DNA of 64,000 bases, from NCBI GenBank assembly GCA_022984795.1, contig JALIHJ010000046.1:153466-217465 (forward strand). Reading direction: 5' to 3'. Made by a program: the position numbers and the translations under genes. The stretch is from Fabrea salina. Its lineage: Eukaryota; Ciliophora; Heterotrichea; Heterotrichida; Fabreidae. This document shows positions 27,380 to 35,703 of this stretch, in pieces. Each line of letters begins with the position of its first letter. Position 1 is the first letter of the stretch. A model generated the notes under the pieces. It saw nothing but the letters and a program-made list of their open reading frames with translations, did not search any database and was not told the origin of the DNA.

Positions 27380-27922
27380 CTAAGAAAACAACCGGAACTC
27401 TCCAGCACCTTCTTTGAATAGTTGTGTGTGTATATTAACTTGGGGTTGTACTTTTCTTTTAGGGGCTTTTTTTCTGAACTGGTCTGGTGCTACTAAGAGT
27501 TCTTTTTTGTGTTCCTTCTTGGGCTTTTTCTTCTTCTTGTTTTTCTTTTGGGGTTCCTTTTGGGGTTCCTTTTGGGGTTGAACTTCACAAACTAAGTTTT
27601 GATTGGGACGTGTAGGGTCGAATCTTTTGATTTGGGAACTACTTGTGCTACTGCGGTATCTGCAAGCTGAAGGAACTACTTCGCCAAGCAACTTAAGCAT
27701 TTGGCCCTTTTCATCGTTTACAGGTAAAGACTCAAACTTGTCCTTTAGGTCTTTAGGCAGTTTGTCCAATTCCACATCTCCCACAAACCTTGAGTCTAGT
27801 TTAAACCTGGGGTCTTCGCCGTAACTCTTCTGTAAGTCTAGCAAAGCTTGTCCGTTTGGGCCGTCAAATACAGGGTTTGTAGAGAACTCCACAGGTTCCA
27901 GATCTAGATTAAGCTTTTTCAT
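27380..27922 (-). CDS. Hypothetical Lys-rich protein
   Basis: This is a 180-residue protein from ATG 27922; an upstream in-frame codon at 27940 would run into the coding region of the divergent SKP1 gene, so 27922 is preferred. The N-terminal half has SYGEDPRFKLDSRFVGD, the DPRF/DxRF type of motif seen in some ribosome-biogenesis proteins. A short tandem PQKE repeat and a KKNKKKKKPKKEHKK run follow, a likely nuclear or nucleolar signal. Function is not assigned. Only 6 bp separate its start codon from SKP1's. Confidence 0.55.
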   Translation of the reverse strand: MKKLNLDLEPVEFSTNPVFDGPNGQALLDLQKSYGEDPRFKLDSRFVGDVELDKLPKDLKDKFESLPVNDEKGQMLKLLGEVVPSACRYRSSTSSSQIKRFDPTRPNQNLVCEVQPQKEPQKEPQKKNKKKKKPKKEHKKELLVAPDQFRKKAPKRKVQPQVNIHTQLFKEGAGEFRLFS

Positions 27923-27928
27923 TATATT

Positions 27929-28414
27929 ATGGAAAAGCACATTAGGTTAGTGAGTTGGGAAGGAGAAACCTTCGAAGTTCCTTTTGCAGAGGTGCTGCAG
28001 TCTGAGTTCTTGGCAGAGACTCCTGATGTTTCTGAAGAAATCCACCTCAGTGCACTCCAAATTGACTCTTTTAGTTTAAACTCAGTTTTAAGGTTCTTTG
28101 AGTTATGCCGCAAAAACTCCAAATTCATCATTAAAAAACCCCTTAAAAGCAGGAAACTCCACAAAGTAGTTGAAGGCGAAGCTTTTGTATCTTTCGTTTC
28201 TGAGTTTGACTCAGACCAACTGCTGAACTTAATCGTTGCTGCAGACAAACTTGGTGTTAAAGAACTAGTTGAACTCTGTTCTGCTGCAATTGCTACAGAC
28301 TACTCCAAAATGCCCTTTAGTCAACAGTTAGAATTACTTGGAATGAAACTTGACTTAACTCCAGAAGAGGACGAATTCATCAGAAAATACGAATTCAAGT
28401 GGTTTAATGAATAA
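27929..28414 (+). CDS. SKP1: SKP1-family protein (SCF ubiquitin ligase adaptor)
   Basis: This 161-residue protein has the Skp1 POZ fold and C-terminal helices: IRLVSWEGETFEVPF at the start, DQLLNLIVAADKLGVKELVE near 98-117 and LGMKLDLTPEEDEFIRKY at the end, equivalent to the FNIKNDFTPEEE region of SKP1. SKP1 links cullin-1 to F-box proteins; an F-box/WD40 protein occurs at 50201. The sequence is divergent, so it may be one of several SKP1-like paralogs. It ends 2 bp from the convergent FHA gene. Confidence 0.85.
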   Translation: MEKHIRLVSWEGETFEVPFAEVLQSEFLAETPDVSEEIHLSALQIDSFSLNSVLRFFELCRKNSKFIIKKPLKSRKLHKVVEGEAFVSFVSEFDSDQLLNLIVAADKLGVKELVELCSAAIATDYSKMPFSQQLELLGMKLDLTPEEDEFIRKYEFKWFNE

Positions 28415-28416
28415 TT

Positions 28417-29247
28417 TCAAGTTAAAGAGACGCTGGGGTTCGAAAGCTTAGCTTTAAACAAAGTCTGAGCAGCCTTGAACGCAAGTCCATCAAAAATTTC
28501 AAAGTCGTTTTCAGCCAACAACCAAGTCCCGTTAGTGCTGAGTTTTTTCCCGTCGCCGTCTTTGAGCACCCAACCTTTTTCGTAAAACACCACAAACTGG
28601 TATCTAGAAATGCTTATGTCTTGTATGTTAAGTGTGCAGTCTGCCATCCTGCCTACTTTGATAGGTTTTTCTTCGTCTTTGTGGAACTCACTAACTAAAC
28701 CTTACTATACTTGGTCTTTCATAGGACCTTCAATGAATCTAAGTCTAAGGTCTCCGTTGGTGATTTGAACAGAAACGTGAGTATCTCCAAAAGAGATGAT
28801 TTGGTTGCTTTGTAGCAAAAGAGGTTTGTCAAGCCTTATGAAAGTTCCGTCTCCTTGGCCTAAGTCTTTGAGTGTAAAAACACTCTTATCAGAATTGTAC
28901 TTAACTTGGAAGTGCTGGTCCCCCACTCCTTTTTCTTTAGCCGAAAGCACTATGTCGTTGAGAACTTTGCCCTCTTCACTCAGTTTGGACCCTGCATAGA
29001 CGCACCCGTCTTTGTGTTTGCGCAAAGAACTCACTAAGCCTTGCTGCGAGATTTTAAATTCTTTGCCTATTTCAAGCTCTTCACTGTCAATTATTTGCAG
29101 CTTAAGTAGGGGAGTTTCTTTGAACTCTTCTTTTTCAAACATAGTAATGATCCCTTTAGGGGACACTTTTTCACAGGATTGAGGTGAGTTCTCTTCAGTG
29201 TTTATTCGGAAACAACAAGGGAAAAGTTTATGCAAGCATTCTTGCAT
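28417..29247 (-). CDS. Double-FHA protein, two exons
   Basis: Exon 1 is 29247-28706 and exon 2 is 28690-28417, joined across a 15-nt intron; the protein is 271 residues. FHA 1 (about 50-160) reads GDQHFQVKYN, TLKDLGQGDGTFIRL, IISFGDTHVSVQI. FHA 2 (about 185-255) reads PIKVGRMADCTLNI, SISRYQFVVFYEKGW, STNGTWLL. Read without splicing, the gene appears as two unrelated short frames and the second FHA loses its first strand. The SxxH position has Gln in each domain (GDQH, SRYQ), so phospho-binding may be altered. The N-terminus has HKLFPCCF, a possible acylation site. Confidence 0.85.
28691..28705 (-). other. 15-nt spliceosomal intron in FHA gene
   Basis: Minus-strand sequence GTAAGGTTTAGTTAG, phase 2, A at position 10. 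Splicing turns the premature TAG into TA|T (Tyr) and completes the second FHA domain. Confidence 0.85.
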
Positions 29248-29282
29248 TTTATTGTTATAGATAATTTAATTAAGTACCAATC

Positions 29283-29750
29283 CTAAGAAGGACTGCATTC
29301 AAGGTCCTGTTCCTGAATAGGTTCATAAATACTCTTGACAATTTGCACGCACTTTTCTTTGAGTTTAGTGAACAAAGACATAGGAGTGAGGGTTTCTTGG
29401 CCAGAACACAAAGCACTTAGTTTTTCAGGTTTGTACAGGCATATTTGTAGGTGCCGAGTAAGGTCGTCCATCTGACCTGACCAGGAACACCCCTCGAAGT
29501 TGCAGAGGACCTTGACTTCTCCCACCATGTGAGCTGCTAGTAAGTGGTTGTTGGCAACTTTCAAGTCAAAGCGCCTTCTGCAGACCGGACAAGTCTTTTC
29601 TATTTTGCCCCACTGTTCAATGCAGTGTTTGCAAAACACGTGCCCACAGGTTATTACTTTTGGCTTCCAAAAGATTTCGTCGCAGATTGCACAAAACAAG
29701 TGTTTTGAAACTTTTTCTTGCCGTTTGACTATGAACTTTGGTCTTGACAT
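29283..29750 (-). CDS. RING plus TRAF-type zinc finger protein
   Basis: This 155-residue protein has a C3HC4 RING (about 19-62: CAICDEIFWKPKVITCGH, FCKHCIEQW, CPVCRRRF) followed by a TRAF-like finger (VLCNFEGCSWSG, LTRHLQIC, about 80-105). This pairing is typical of NRDP1/PDZRN-type E3 ligases, in short form. A ubiquitin ligase role is inferred. It is 35 bp upstream of the double-FHA gene on the same strand and 60 bp from the divergent GAF-PAS gene. Confidence 0.8.
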   Translation of the reverse strand: MSRPKFIVKRQEKVSKHLFCAICDEIFWKPKVITCGHVFCKHCIEQWGKIEKTCPVCRRRFDLKVANNHLLAAHMVGEVKVLCNFEGCSWSGQMDDLTRHLQICLYKPEKLSALCSGQETLTPMSLFTKLKEKCVQIVKSIYEPIQEQDLECSPS

Positions 29751-29810
29751 TTTGAATTCAAATTAATGACTGAGTTGGTAACAGAGTTAATGGAAATTCT
29801 TTAATTCAAA

Positions 29811-31762
29811 ATGATGGAACGGAAACACTCAGTCCCTCATTCAGAAGGTCCCTCAGAAAGTAGGTCCAGCAACGGCAAAGACTCCACCAAAACCAAACTA
29901 GCTGAGATGCGAGAAATACTTGCTGAAAAAGAAAACATAATCAGTTCACAAAAGCATGCAATCAAGCAGTTAGAAGCTATCTTGGAATCTTCCCAAAAGA
30001 AAAACGCCAGTTTGCGTAAAACTGTCTACACACTCACTAGGTACATCACTGAAGAACTCAACGAAGTAGTTCCCCCCTTCCAGACTTGCCCAATGAAGAC
30101 TCACCCATTAAGGTAGAACCTGTTTCTTTCCAGAAGTCCCACAAAAAACCCAAGAAAAGCAAAAGCATCCGCAAAAGCAGGAACAAAAGCTTTGAACTTG
30201 GAGACCCCGTTAGCAACTTCAGTTCAGCTAAAAAAAGCGTTGCTAGCAACAACCAACCTAGACGCAGACTTGCTTTTGACGAAGGTTTAAGCCAGCACTT
30301 GTTTGAAGACTTCAGTGGAGCAGAACTCCTTAAGTCGATACTTGACGCACAGCTGTCCAGGGAAGAAATGGAAAAAATCACTAAGTTCTTGCTGGGCAAA
30401 GGCAGTCAAGAAACCTTTTTGTTTAAAACAAGGACAGTTCTTTTCGAAAGTTTGAGTTTTTTCTTGAGTCTGAGAAACATTGCTTTTCTCAATTCAATTG
30501 AAGTCTTTTTGCCCAGAGTGCTTGAAATGCTAGTTGACATTTTGGAAGTCGAAAGAGTTGTCATTTACGGCTACGACCCTGAAGAAAACTTTTTTTACTC
30601 CAAAGCTGTGACAGCTGAGATCCCTAAACAAGTCATTATTGAAGACACCATGGGTCACGTTTCCTACGCCAAAGAAAAAAGTCTTTTCATCAACAACGCC
30701 TACGAAGACCCTCGCTTTGACTCAAAGTACGACCAAATGACTGACTTCATCACTAGGAACCTAGCTTGCTTGCCTTTGAGGGTAGGTGACAAGTTACTGG
30801 GGATTTTGGAGTGTTCTAATAAAAAAGGCAACTTTGGGGAAAGAGACATGGTTATTTTGGAACAAACTGCTCGTCAAGTCTCAATGGGCTTTGCTGGCAT
30901 AGAACTGCGTGAAAACTTGCAAGACTTGCAGCAAAAGGGCGAGCTTTACAGAGGTCACATCGAAAGGTCCCGGGAAGCCCTGTTAGTTCCCTTATTGAGT
31001 TCAATAGTGAGTAGTCTTAAGACCCAAGTTAACTGTGAAAGAATCACTATTTACATCCACGACGACCAAGCAGAAGAGTTAGTTTCCATTTTGGCTACAG
31101 ACATCGAAGGAGTTATCCGCATTCCACTTAACTTAGGAATAGCTAGTTTGTGCTTTACAACTAGTCAAGTCATCAACTTAGACAATGCCAGTGACCACCC
31201 CCAGTTCAACTCCTACATTGACCAAAAAACAGGTTTCCAAACCAAACAAGTACTTTGCACTCCTGTTGGTTCCAAAGGAGTTCTTCAGTGCCTCAACAAA
31301 AACAACCAAGTAGCTTTTTCAAAAGCCGATGAGTCCAGAGCTACTGGAATGGCAGAGATACTCAGCAAGCTTTTTGAGTCAGCTGACAACCTAGAAGGAC
31401 TTTTGCTCAGTTGTGACTTCAACGAACTTTGTTTGCAAGCTGTAAGGCAAGCGATAATCCACGTCAACTCAGAGGGCTTTTTGCAGAAAGTCAACCGCTT
31501 TGCTGCTGAAATGTTTTCACTAAGTCCTGAAAAAATAGTAGGAGCTACTGTTTCTGAAATCTTTGAACACTCCCCTGAACTCCTAGAAAAGTTCGTCAAA
31601 ACTACCCACTACCAAACTACTTCTACTTTCAACGAACAAAAGTTAGTCGTTGCTCGTAACAATAAAGACCCCAAAACCATCAAAGTTGACGCTAGTTTTA
31701 TTTTGATAGGCGAGTTGGGCGAGGGGTCTTCCTACTTGATTTTGCTCACTCCAGTGTCATAA
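29811..31762 (+). CDS. GAF-GAF-PAS protein with N-terminal coiled coil; one apparent missing base
   Basis: The first frame (29811 to the C6 run at 30072-30077) gives a coiled coil (MREILAEKENIISSQKHAIK). The second frame continues from there to 31762. One extra C in the run would give VVPPLPDLPNEDSPIK, a smooth join, and a protein of about 650 residues. GAF 1 lies at about 220-365 (GHVSYAKEKSLFINNAY, LACLPLRVGDKLLGILEC), GAF 2 at about 385-510 (IPLNLGIASLCFTTSQVINL) and PAS at about 540-650 (VNSEGFLQKVNRFAAEMF). No catalytic output domain follows. It could bind cyclic nucleotides or another ligand; the ligand is not known. Confidence 0.75.
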
Positions 31763-31776
31763 TTTAAACCCTAAAT

Positions 31777-33312
31777 ATGGAGCGCGTTCTGAAGTTCGAT
31801 CATAGAAAAGGCGGGTTCATGCAAGTGGGACTCCCCAAAACTACTGAAGAGTTCACTGGAATACGCACTGAAGCTGCTGTAACTCTAAGGAAAAAAAAAC
31901 GCATGCAAGCTATGATGAACAAACGCATGAAAGTAAGTCCTTCAGCACCAAGTTTAACTTTGGATGAAGTCATTTCAGGACTGTCTCTGAACTCCCTGAA
32001 CTCAGTTAAAGCTCTCCGGAAACACCTATGTGCTCCTAACTTCGACAACTATGAACTCATGCAGAAGTGTCCCAGTATAGTAAACACTCTAAGTCCAGGA
32101 CTTTGCAACCCCAACTCAGAACTTGCCTACGAAGTTATGTGGTGCTTCACTAACTTAGCTTTGGGCCCAGCTCACTTTATCTCAGACATTTCTGAACTTG
32201 TGCCTGAAATCTGTGGGTACATTTTGGAACCTAAAAACAAAATGCTTGCTGAACAAGCTTGTTGGGTACTGGGCAACTTAGCTGCAGACTCACTTCAACT
32301 TAGGGATACTATAAGGCAGGTCTGTGGACTTTTAAAAGCCATGTCCCGTCTTTTGGTTTTTAGAATTCAGTCACTCAGCACAGTTGCTTGCTGGGCTTTA
32401 TGCAACCTTATCAGGGGTCCTAACTTTGACGTTTCGATGTTTATAGAAACAAACATTCTGGACCCTGTTTTGGACTTAACTCAGAAACCCATTGACAGTG
32501 ACATGTGCATTGAAGCTCTTTGGCTAATGACCTTCCTGACCACTAACCCCGGCAATGAAATATTCGAAAGGATCCTGCAGCCCAAGTTCTTAGAAAGGTG
32601 CTTCAGCATCCTCGAAACTAGTAAAGAACCCTCAGTGACGATTCCTGTTCTGAGGATCCTTGGAAACATTCTGTGTTACTTTGCTGAAAGGCAGACTTTT
32701 GCAGCTGACTTAAGGTTCATTAAAGCCCTTTCTCAGAAAATAGAAAGTGAACACCAACAAATCAAAAGGGACGCTTTGTGGACTGCAAGTAACCTAATTG
32801 CATCTCCAGTTCTCAAGCAAATAGTTAGCACTCAAGAAGGCATAGGTTTAGTAGAAAAGTTACTTTTGAGTTTGGAATACGACAATCAAGACGTCAAAGC
32901 AGAAGCTGGAATTGGTATATACAATTTTGTAGTCGCTGATGAGTCTTACTTCCTTCCACTCATCATTAGAAAAGCAGGCCTTTACTGTGCTAAGTTTTTT
33001 AGTTCCATAGTTGAAAACGTGCCTGTTTGGCTGCAGTTCGGAATTCAGAACTTAACTGACCCGGACTTGCTGAAGGTTTCAGTAGACTTCATCCACTTGT
33101 GCTTAGAGTACACAGAAGAGAACTCCCTAGACGTTCCTGAAGACTTGCACTTCTACTTGCAGTCCTCCGAAATTCAAGAAAAACTTGAAAACTGCTACGC
33201 TGCTTTCAACAAGGACCAAATGCGACTAGGCCAAACTGAACAAACTGTAAAGGGAATGTGCACACACATACTCGCCAAATACTTTAACAGTAATGATATG
33301 ATATTTACTTAA
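31777..33312 (+). CDS. Importin subunit alpha (karyopherin alpha)
   Basis: This 511-residue protein has a short importin-beta-binding region (FTGIRTEAAVTLRKKKRMQ, about 27-45) followed by about eight armadillo repeats. Several keep the NLS-pocket Trp and Asn array: EQACWVLGNLAADS, VACWALCNLIRG, CIEALWLMTFL, RDALWTASNLIAS. It carries classical NLS cargo into the nucleus. Length suits the family. The stop overlaps the convergent PIN-like carrier gene by 8 bp. Confidence 0.93.
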   Translation: MERVLKFDHRKGGFMQVGLPKTTEEFTGIRTEAAVTLRKKKRMQAMMNKRMKVSPSAPSLTLDEVISGLSLNSLNSVKALRKHLCAPNFDNYELMQKCPSIVNTLSPGLCNPNSELAYEVMWCFTNLALGPAHFISDISELVPEICGYILEPKNKMLAEQACWVLGNLAADSLQLRDTIRQVCGLLKAMSRLLVFRIQSLSTVACWALCNLIRGPNFDVSMFIETNILDPVLDLTQKPIDSDMCIEALWLMTFLTTNPGNEIFERILQPKFLERCFSILETSKEPSVTIPVLRILGNILCYFAERQTFAADLRFIKALSQKIESEHQQIKRDALWTASNLIASPVLKQIVSTQEGIGLVEKLLLSLEYDNQDVKAEAGIGIYNFVVADESYFLPLIIRKAGLYCAKFFSSIVENVPVWLQFGIQNLTDPDLLKVSVDFIHLCLEYTEENSLDVPEDLHFYLQSSEIQEKLENCYAAFNKDQMRLGQTEQTVKGMCTHILAKYFNSNDMIFT

Positions 33313-34276
33313 ATGTTATAAATACCAATGAAAATAAAGGAACTCCCACAAGTGGAAAGTACTGCAGCACAAAGTTGCTAGAGCCCTTCAGTACCAAGTG
33401 GGCTTCATTAGCTATGTTTACATAGTTGACGTACATGCAAAAGGCCATTACTTCGTTTATCCCAAAAAGCCCTATGCTGAGTTTAGTAACGACTAGACCC
33501 ACCAAAGGATAAATCAAGCACCTAGTAACTAAAACAAGCTTGCTTTTAGCAATAAACTCCAAGCCCCCCACTAAAGTAAGTTGGCTTATGATTACTCCAG
33601 TGATTCCGATTGAGTTTGCAGAGTCAATTAAAGAATAGAAAACCCCTGAAGAGTTCCCAAGTGAAAATTCAGCTACCCCACTTCCCAGTACTCCTAGTAC
33701 TTGTGCTGCTAGAGTAATCTGAAAAACTGGGTTGGTTTTTTGTAAAGCGTTGGATTTTTCCAAAAAAACAGAGTTCTGGGTAGTTTCCACAAGTTCTATT
33801 TCTTGGACTTTGGGCTTTTGTAACTTGCTGAGTCGCCATAACACCAAGTATCCTGTGAATGACTGAACTATTAAGTAAACTTGGGCTCTACTGCAGGATT
33901 CTCCTCCAAAGGGTCCATAGCTAGAGCACATTCCCTTTAAAACTAGTATTGGCAAAGTGCCTACACTGTTAGGCACCAGTGAACTAGTTTGGAGTGTTCG
34001 AAGTTTATAAACTTTTTGGTACAGAGTGCCTAGTCCGAGTCCCAATAAACTTATAACTAGGGGGTTCAGTAGTAACACCCAGTAAGCTTGTTCCATCCTA
34101 AAGTTGTTGAGTAACTCAATAAACATGTAGATTGGAAGAAAGCACTTGGTGCAAGCTTCAAAAATCATTCGGTTAGTTGCTTTGTCTGAGTTCCAGTTCC
34201 TAGTGAGGAACACTCCAGTCAGCAGAACTAAGCTATAAGGCACTCCTCCCGATAAACATCCTAAGAAACTTTCCAT
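33305..34276 (-). CDS. PIN-like/auxin-efflux-carrier family membrane transporter
   Basis: This is a 323-residue protein from ATG 34276 (the frame continues four codons upstream without an ATG). About ten hydrophobic helices are split by a hydrophilic loop near 165-190, as in the membrane transport protein family that includes plant PILS. LVPNSVGTLPILVLKGMC resembles the conserved helix-break with NxxxLP in this family, which often moves organic anions. Substrate unknown. It diverges from the C2 gene with 6 bp between start codons. Confidence 0.7.
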   Translation of the reverse strand: MESFLGCLSGGVPYSLVLLTGVFLTRNWNSDKATNRMIFEACTKCFLPIYMFIELLNNFRMEQAYWVLLLNPLVISLLGLGLGTLYQKVYKLRTLQTSSLVPNSVGTLPILVLKGMCSSYGPFGGESCSRAQVYLIVQSFTGYLVLWRLSKLQKPKVQEIELVETTQNSVFLEKSNALQKTNPVFQITLAAQVLGVLGSGVAEFSLGNSSGVFYSLIDSANSIGITGVIISQLTLVGGLEFIAKSKLVLVTRCLIYPLVGLVVTKLSIGLFGINEVMAFCMYVNYVNIANEAHLVLKGSSNFVLQYFPLVGVPLFSLVFITFK

Positions 34277-34282
34277 TAATAA

Positions 34283-34699
34283 ATGCAAACAGGAAACTTA
34301 GTAGTTAGACCCTACAAAGCAGACTTGAGAAGGAACTTAGATCTATTCAGTAAAATGGACCCCTACTGTGTAGTTATTGTAGGAGGCCAGAAGTACAAAA
34401 CGAGAGTTCACACAAGAGGTGGAAAACACCCCATGTGGCAAGACCAATTTATTTTCCGGAGGTCAACAGAAACCGAAATTAGGTTTGAAGTTTGGGACTT
34501 CGACAAGTACTCAAACGACGACTTAGTGGGAGAAGGCAAACTCCAACTCCAACAAGTCATAAGGTCTAGGTTCGACGACTGGGTGGAACTTACTTACAAG
34601 CACGGGAAAAGGGCAGGAAAAGTAAGAGTCTCTATAGTTTGGAGACCTGACTTTGCTCAGCAATCAGGTCCGTACCTTGTACCTAATTTGTCCATGTAA
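34283..34699 (+). CDS. Single C2-domain protein
   Basis: This 138-residue protein is one C2 domain: LVVRPYKADLRRNLDLFSKM, DPYCVVIVGGQKYKTRV, FRFEVWDFDKYS-type strand (IRFEVWDFDKYSNDD) and LVGEGKLQLQ. Asp residues at the calcium loops (MDPY, WDFDKYSNDD) suggest calcium-dependent phospholipid binding. Small single-C2 proteins are common in ciliates and often serve in membrane trafficking or cortex attachment. The stop is 6 bp from the convergent 4-TM gene. Confidence 0.85.
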   Translation: MQTGNLVVRPYKADLRRNLDLFSKMDPYCVVIVGGQKYKTRVHTRGGKHPMWQDQFIFRRSTETEIRFEVWDFDKYSNDDLVGEGKLQLQQVIRSRFDDWVELTYKHGKRAGKVRVSIVWRPDFAQQSGPYLVPNLSM

Positions 34700-34705
34700 A
34701 TAACA

Positions 34706-35311
34706 TTAGTTTTGGTTTTTACGTCTCCTTCTTTCAAGTATTGCGTTGCTCACTACAGACCCCAGAGTTTTCCCAGAACACAAAGTGCAGAAGTTGCACA
34801 GCAAGGCACAAAATATGTAGCCCGTGTAGCAGTAGTAAATAGACAAAATAGCCAAACTCAAAGCCCAGCCGTCAAAAAACTCTACATTGAAGTTACCTTC
34901 TTCACAGTCTTCGCTTTGGTAGACCCAAACACTACCTAGTATAGCCCACAAAAAGGAAAAAACCGTCATTACTAAGTAAAAGCCAGAGTAAATACGCATT
35001 ATCGACTTTTTCTGGAAGTGGTTGGGCTTTAAAAGTGACTCCAAAACGATAGACCCAACAGAAACAGTTGAACTACCAATTATGAAGCCTGTAAGCCAAG
35101 TTCTGAATTTTTTTTACCTAACTGGTTTATCACAGTCGCCATCAGATACTGCCAACACAACCACAGTAGCTATTACCTAAGTAGGACTTACAAGGGCTGA
35201 GGAGCAAGTCAGCAAGCAAAGTGAGGCTAGTATTCTTTGCTTTTGAGGAGTAATCACAAAGTACTCTTGGATGGGTTTGGAGTTCTTAGTCTCTGGGTTA
35301 CTTTGTTCCAT
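34706..35311 (-). CDS. Four-helix membrane protein, three exons with two 15-nt introns
   Basis: Exons run 35311-35192, 35176-35118 and 35102-34706; the protein is 191 residues. Exon 1 codes MEQSNPETKNSKPIQEYFV, and helices follow near 27-50 (ILASLCLLTCSSALVIATVV), 72-90, 107-127 and 143-165. The last exon alone looks like a 112-codon frame without an ATG start, so the true start is recovered only by splicing. Cys-rich loops and an Arg-rich tail (ERRRRKNQN) are visible. No family recognised. The start lies 3 bp after the stop of the upstream basic protein gene. Confidence 0.75.
35103..35117 (-). other. 15-nt intron 2 of the 4-TM gene
   Basis: Minus-strand sequence GTAAAAAAAATTCAG, phase 2. 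Retention gives AGG TAA. A at position 10. Confidence 0.8.
35177..35191 (-). other. 15-nt intron 1 of the 4-TM gene
   Basis: Minus-strand sequence GTAAGTCCTACTTAG, phase 0. Retention ends in an in-frame TAG. A at position 10. Confidence 0.85.
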
Positions 35312-35314
35312 GAT

Positions 35315-35683
35315 TTAGTTTAAAATAAAACTTCTGGACCTCAAACTCCCCTGCCAAGTAGAGTTCAGGGTGTTAGAGTTCCTAGTGATTTTGCTGAAAA
35401 GCCGCCTAGACTTATCTACACAGTGCAAACTCAGAAAGTTTTCTTTGTTGCTGCCTTCAGAAGTTGCTATTCTTGAGTGCTTTTCTTTGTATGTGGAGTT
35501 TTTTTCTTTAGATACATCCATTCTTGGGTTTTTTTCTTTGAGGTGGTTCCTTGAAACTCTTTTAAGCAAGTCTGAAGTAAGTTTTTGTACAAGGGTATAC
35601 TTTCTGGAATTTCTTCTTATTTTTGATTCGCTTGACTTTTTACAGCTCCCCTTTGCAGGTCTCTTTTTAAAAGAAGCATTCAT
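35315..35683 (-). CDS. Hypothetical small basic protein
   Basis: This is a 122-residue, Lys/Arg/Ser-rich protein from ATG 35683, with an in-frame ATG at 35707 that would overlap the kelch gene stop. No domain is visible. Its basic character and RRNSRKYTL and RSRSF motifs suit a nuclear, RNA-binding or microtubule-binding role, but nothing specific. It sits 20 bp downstream of the kelch gene and 3 bp upstream of the 4-TM gene, all on the same strand. Confidence 0.5.
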   Translation of the reverse strand: MNASFKKRPAKGSCKKSSESKIRRNSRKYTLVQKLTSDLLKRVSRNHLKEKNPRMDVSKEKNSTYKEKHSRIATSEGSNKENFLSLHCVDKSRRLFSKITRNSNTLNSTWQGSLRSRSFILN

Positions 35684-35703
35684 ATTTATAAACGTTAATC
35701 GCA

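Noticed and set aside
28695-28710. 16-nt GT-AG intron alternative in the double-FHA gene
   Set aside because: Removing 16 nt leads to a stop within 14 codons, while the 15-nt choice joins the second FHA domain in frame.
30041-30054. 14-nt GT-AG intron to repair the GAF-PAS frame
   Set aside because: It gives the right frame, but 14 nt is outside the size of all other introns here and the resulting protein text is less coherent than adding one C to the C6 run.
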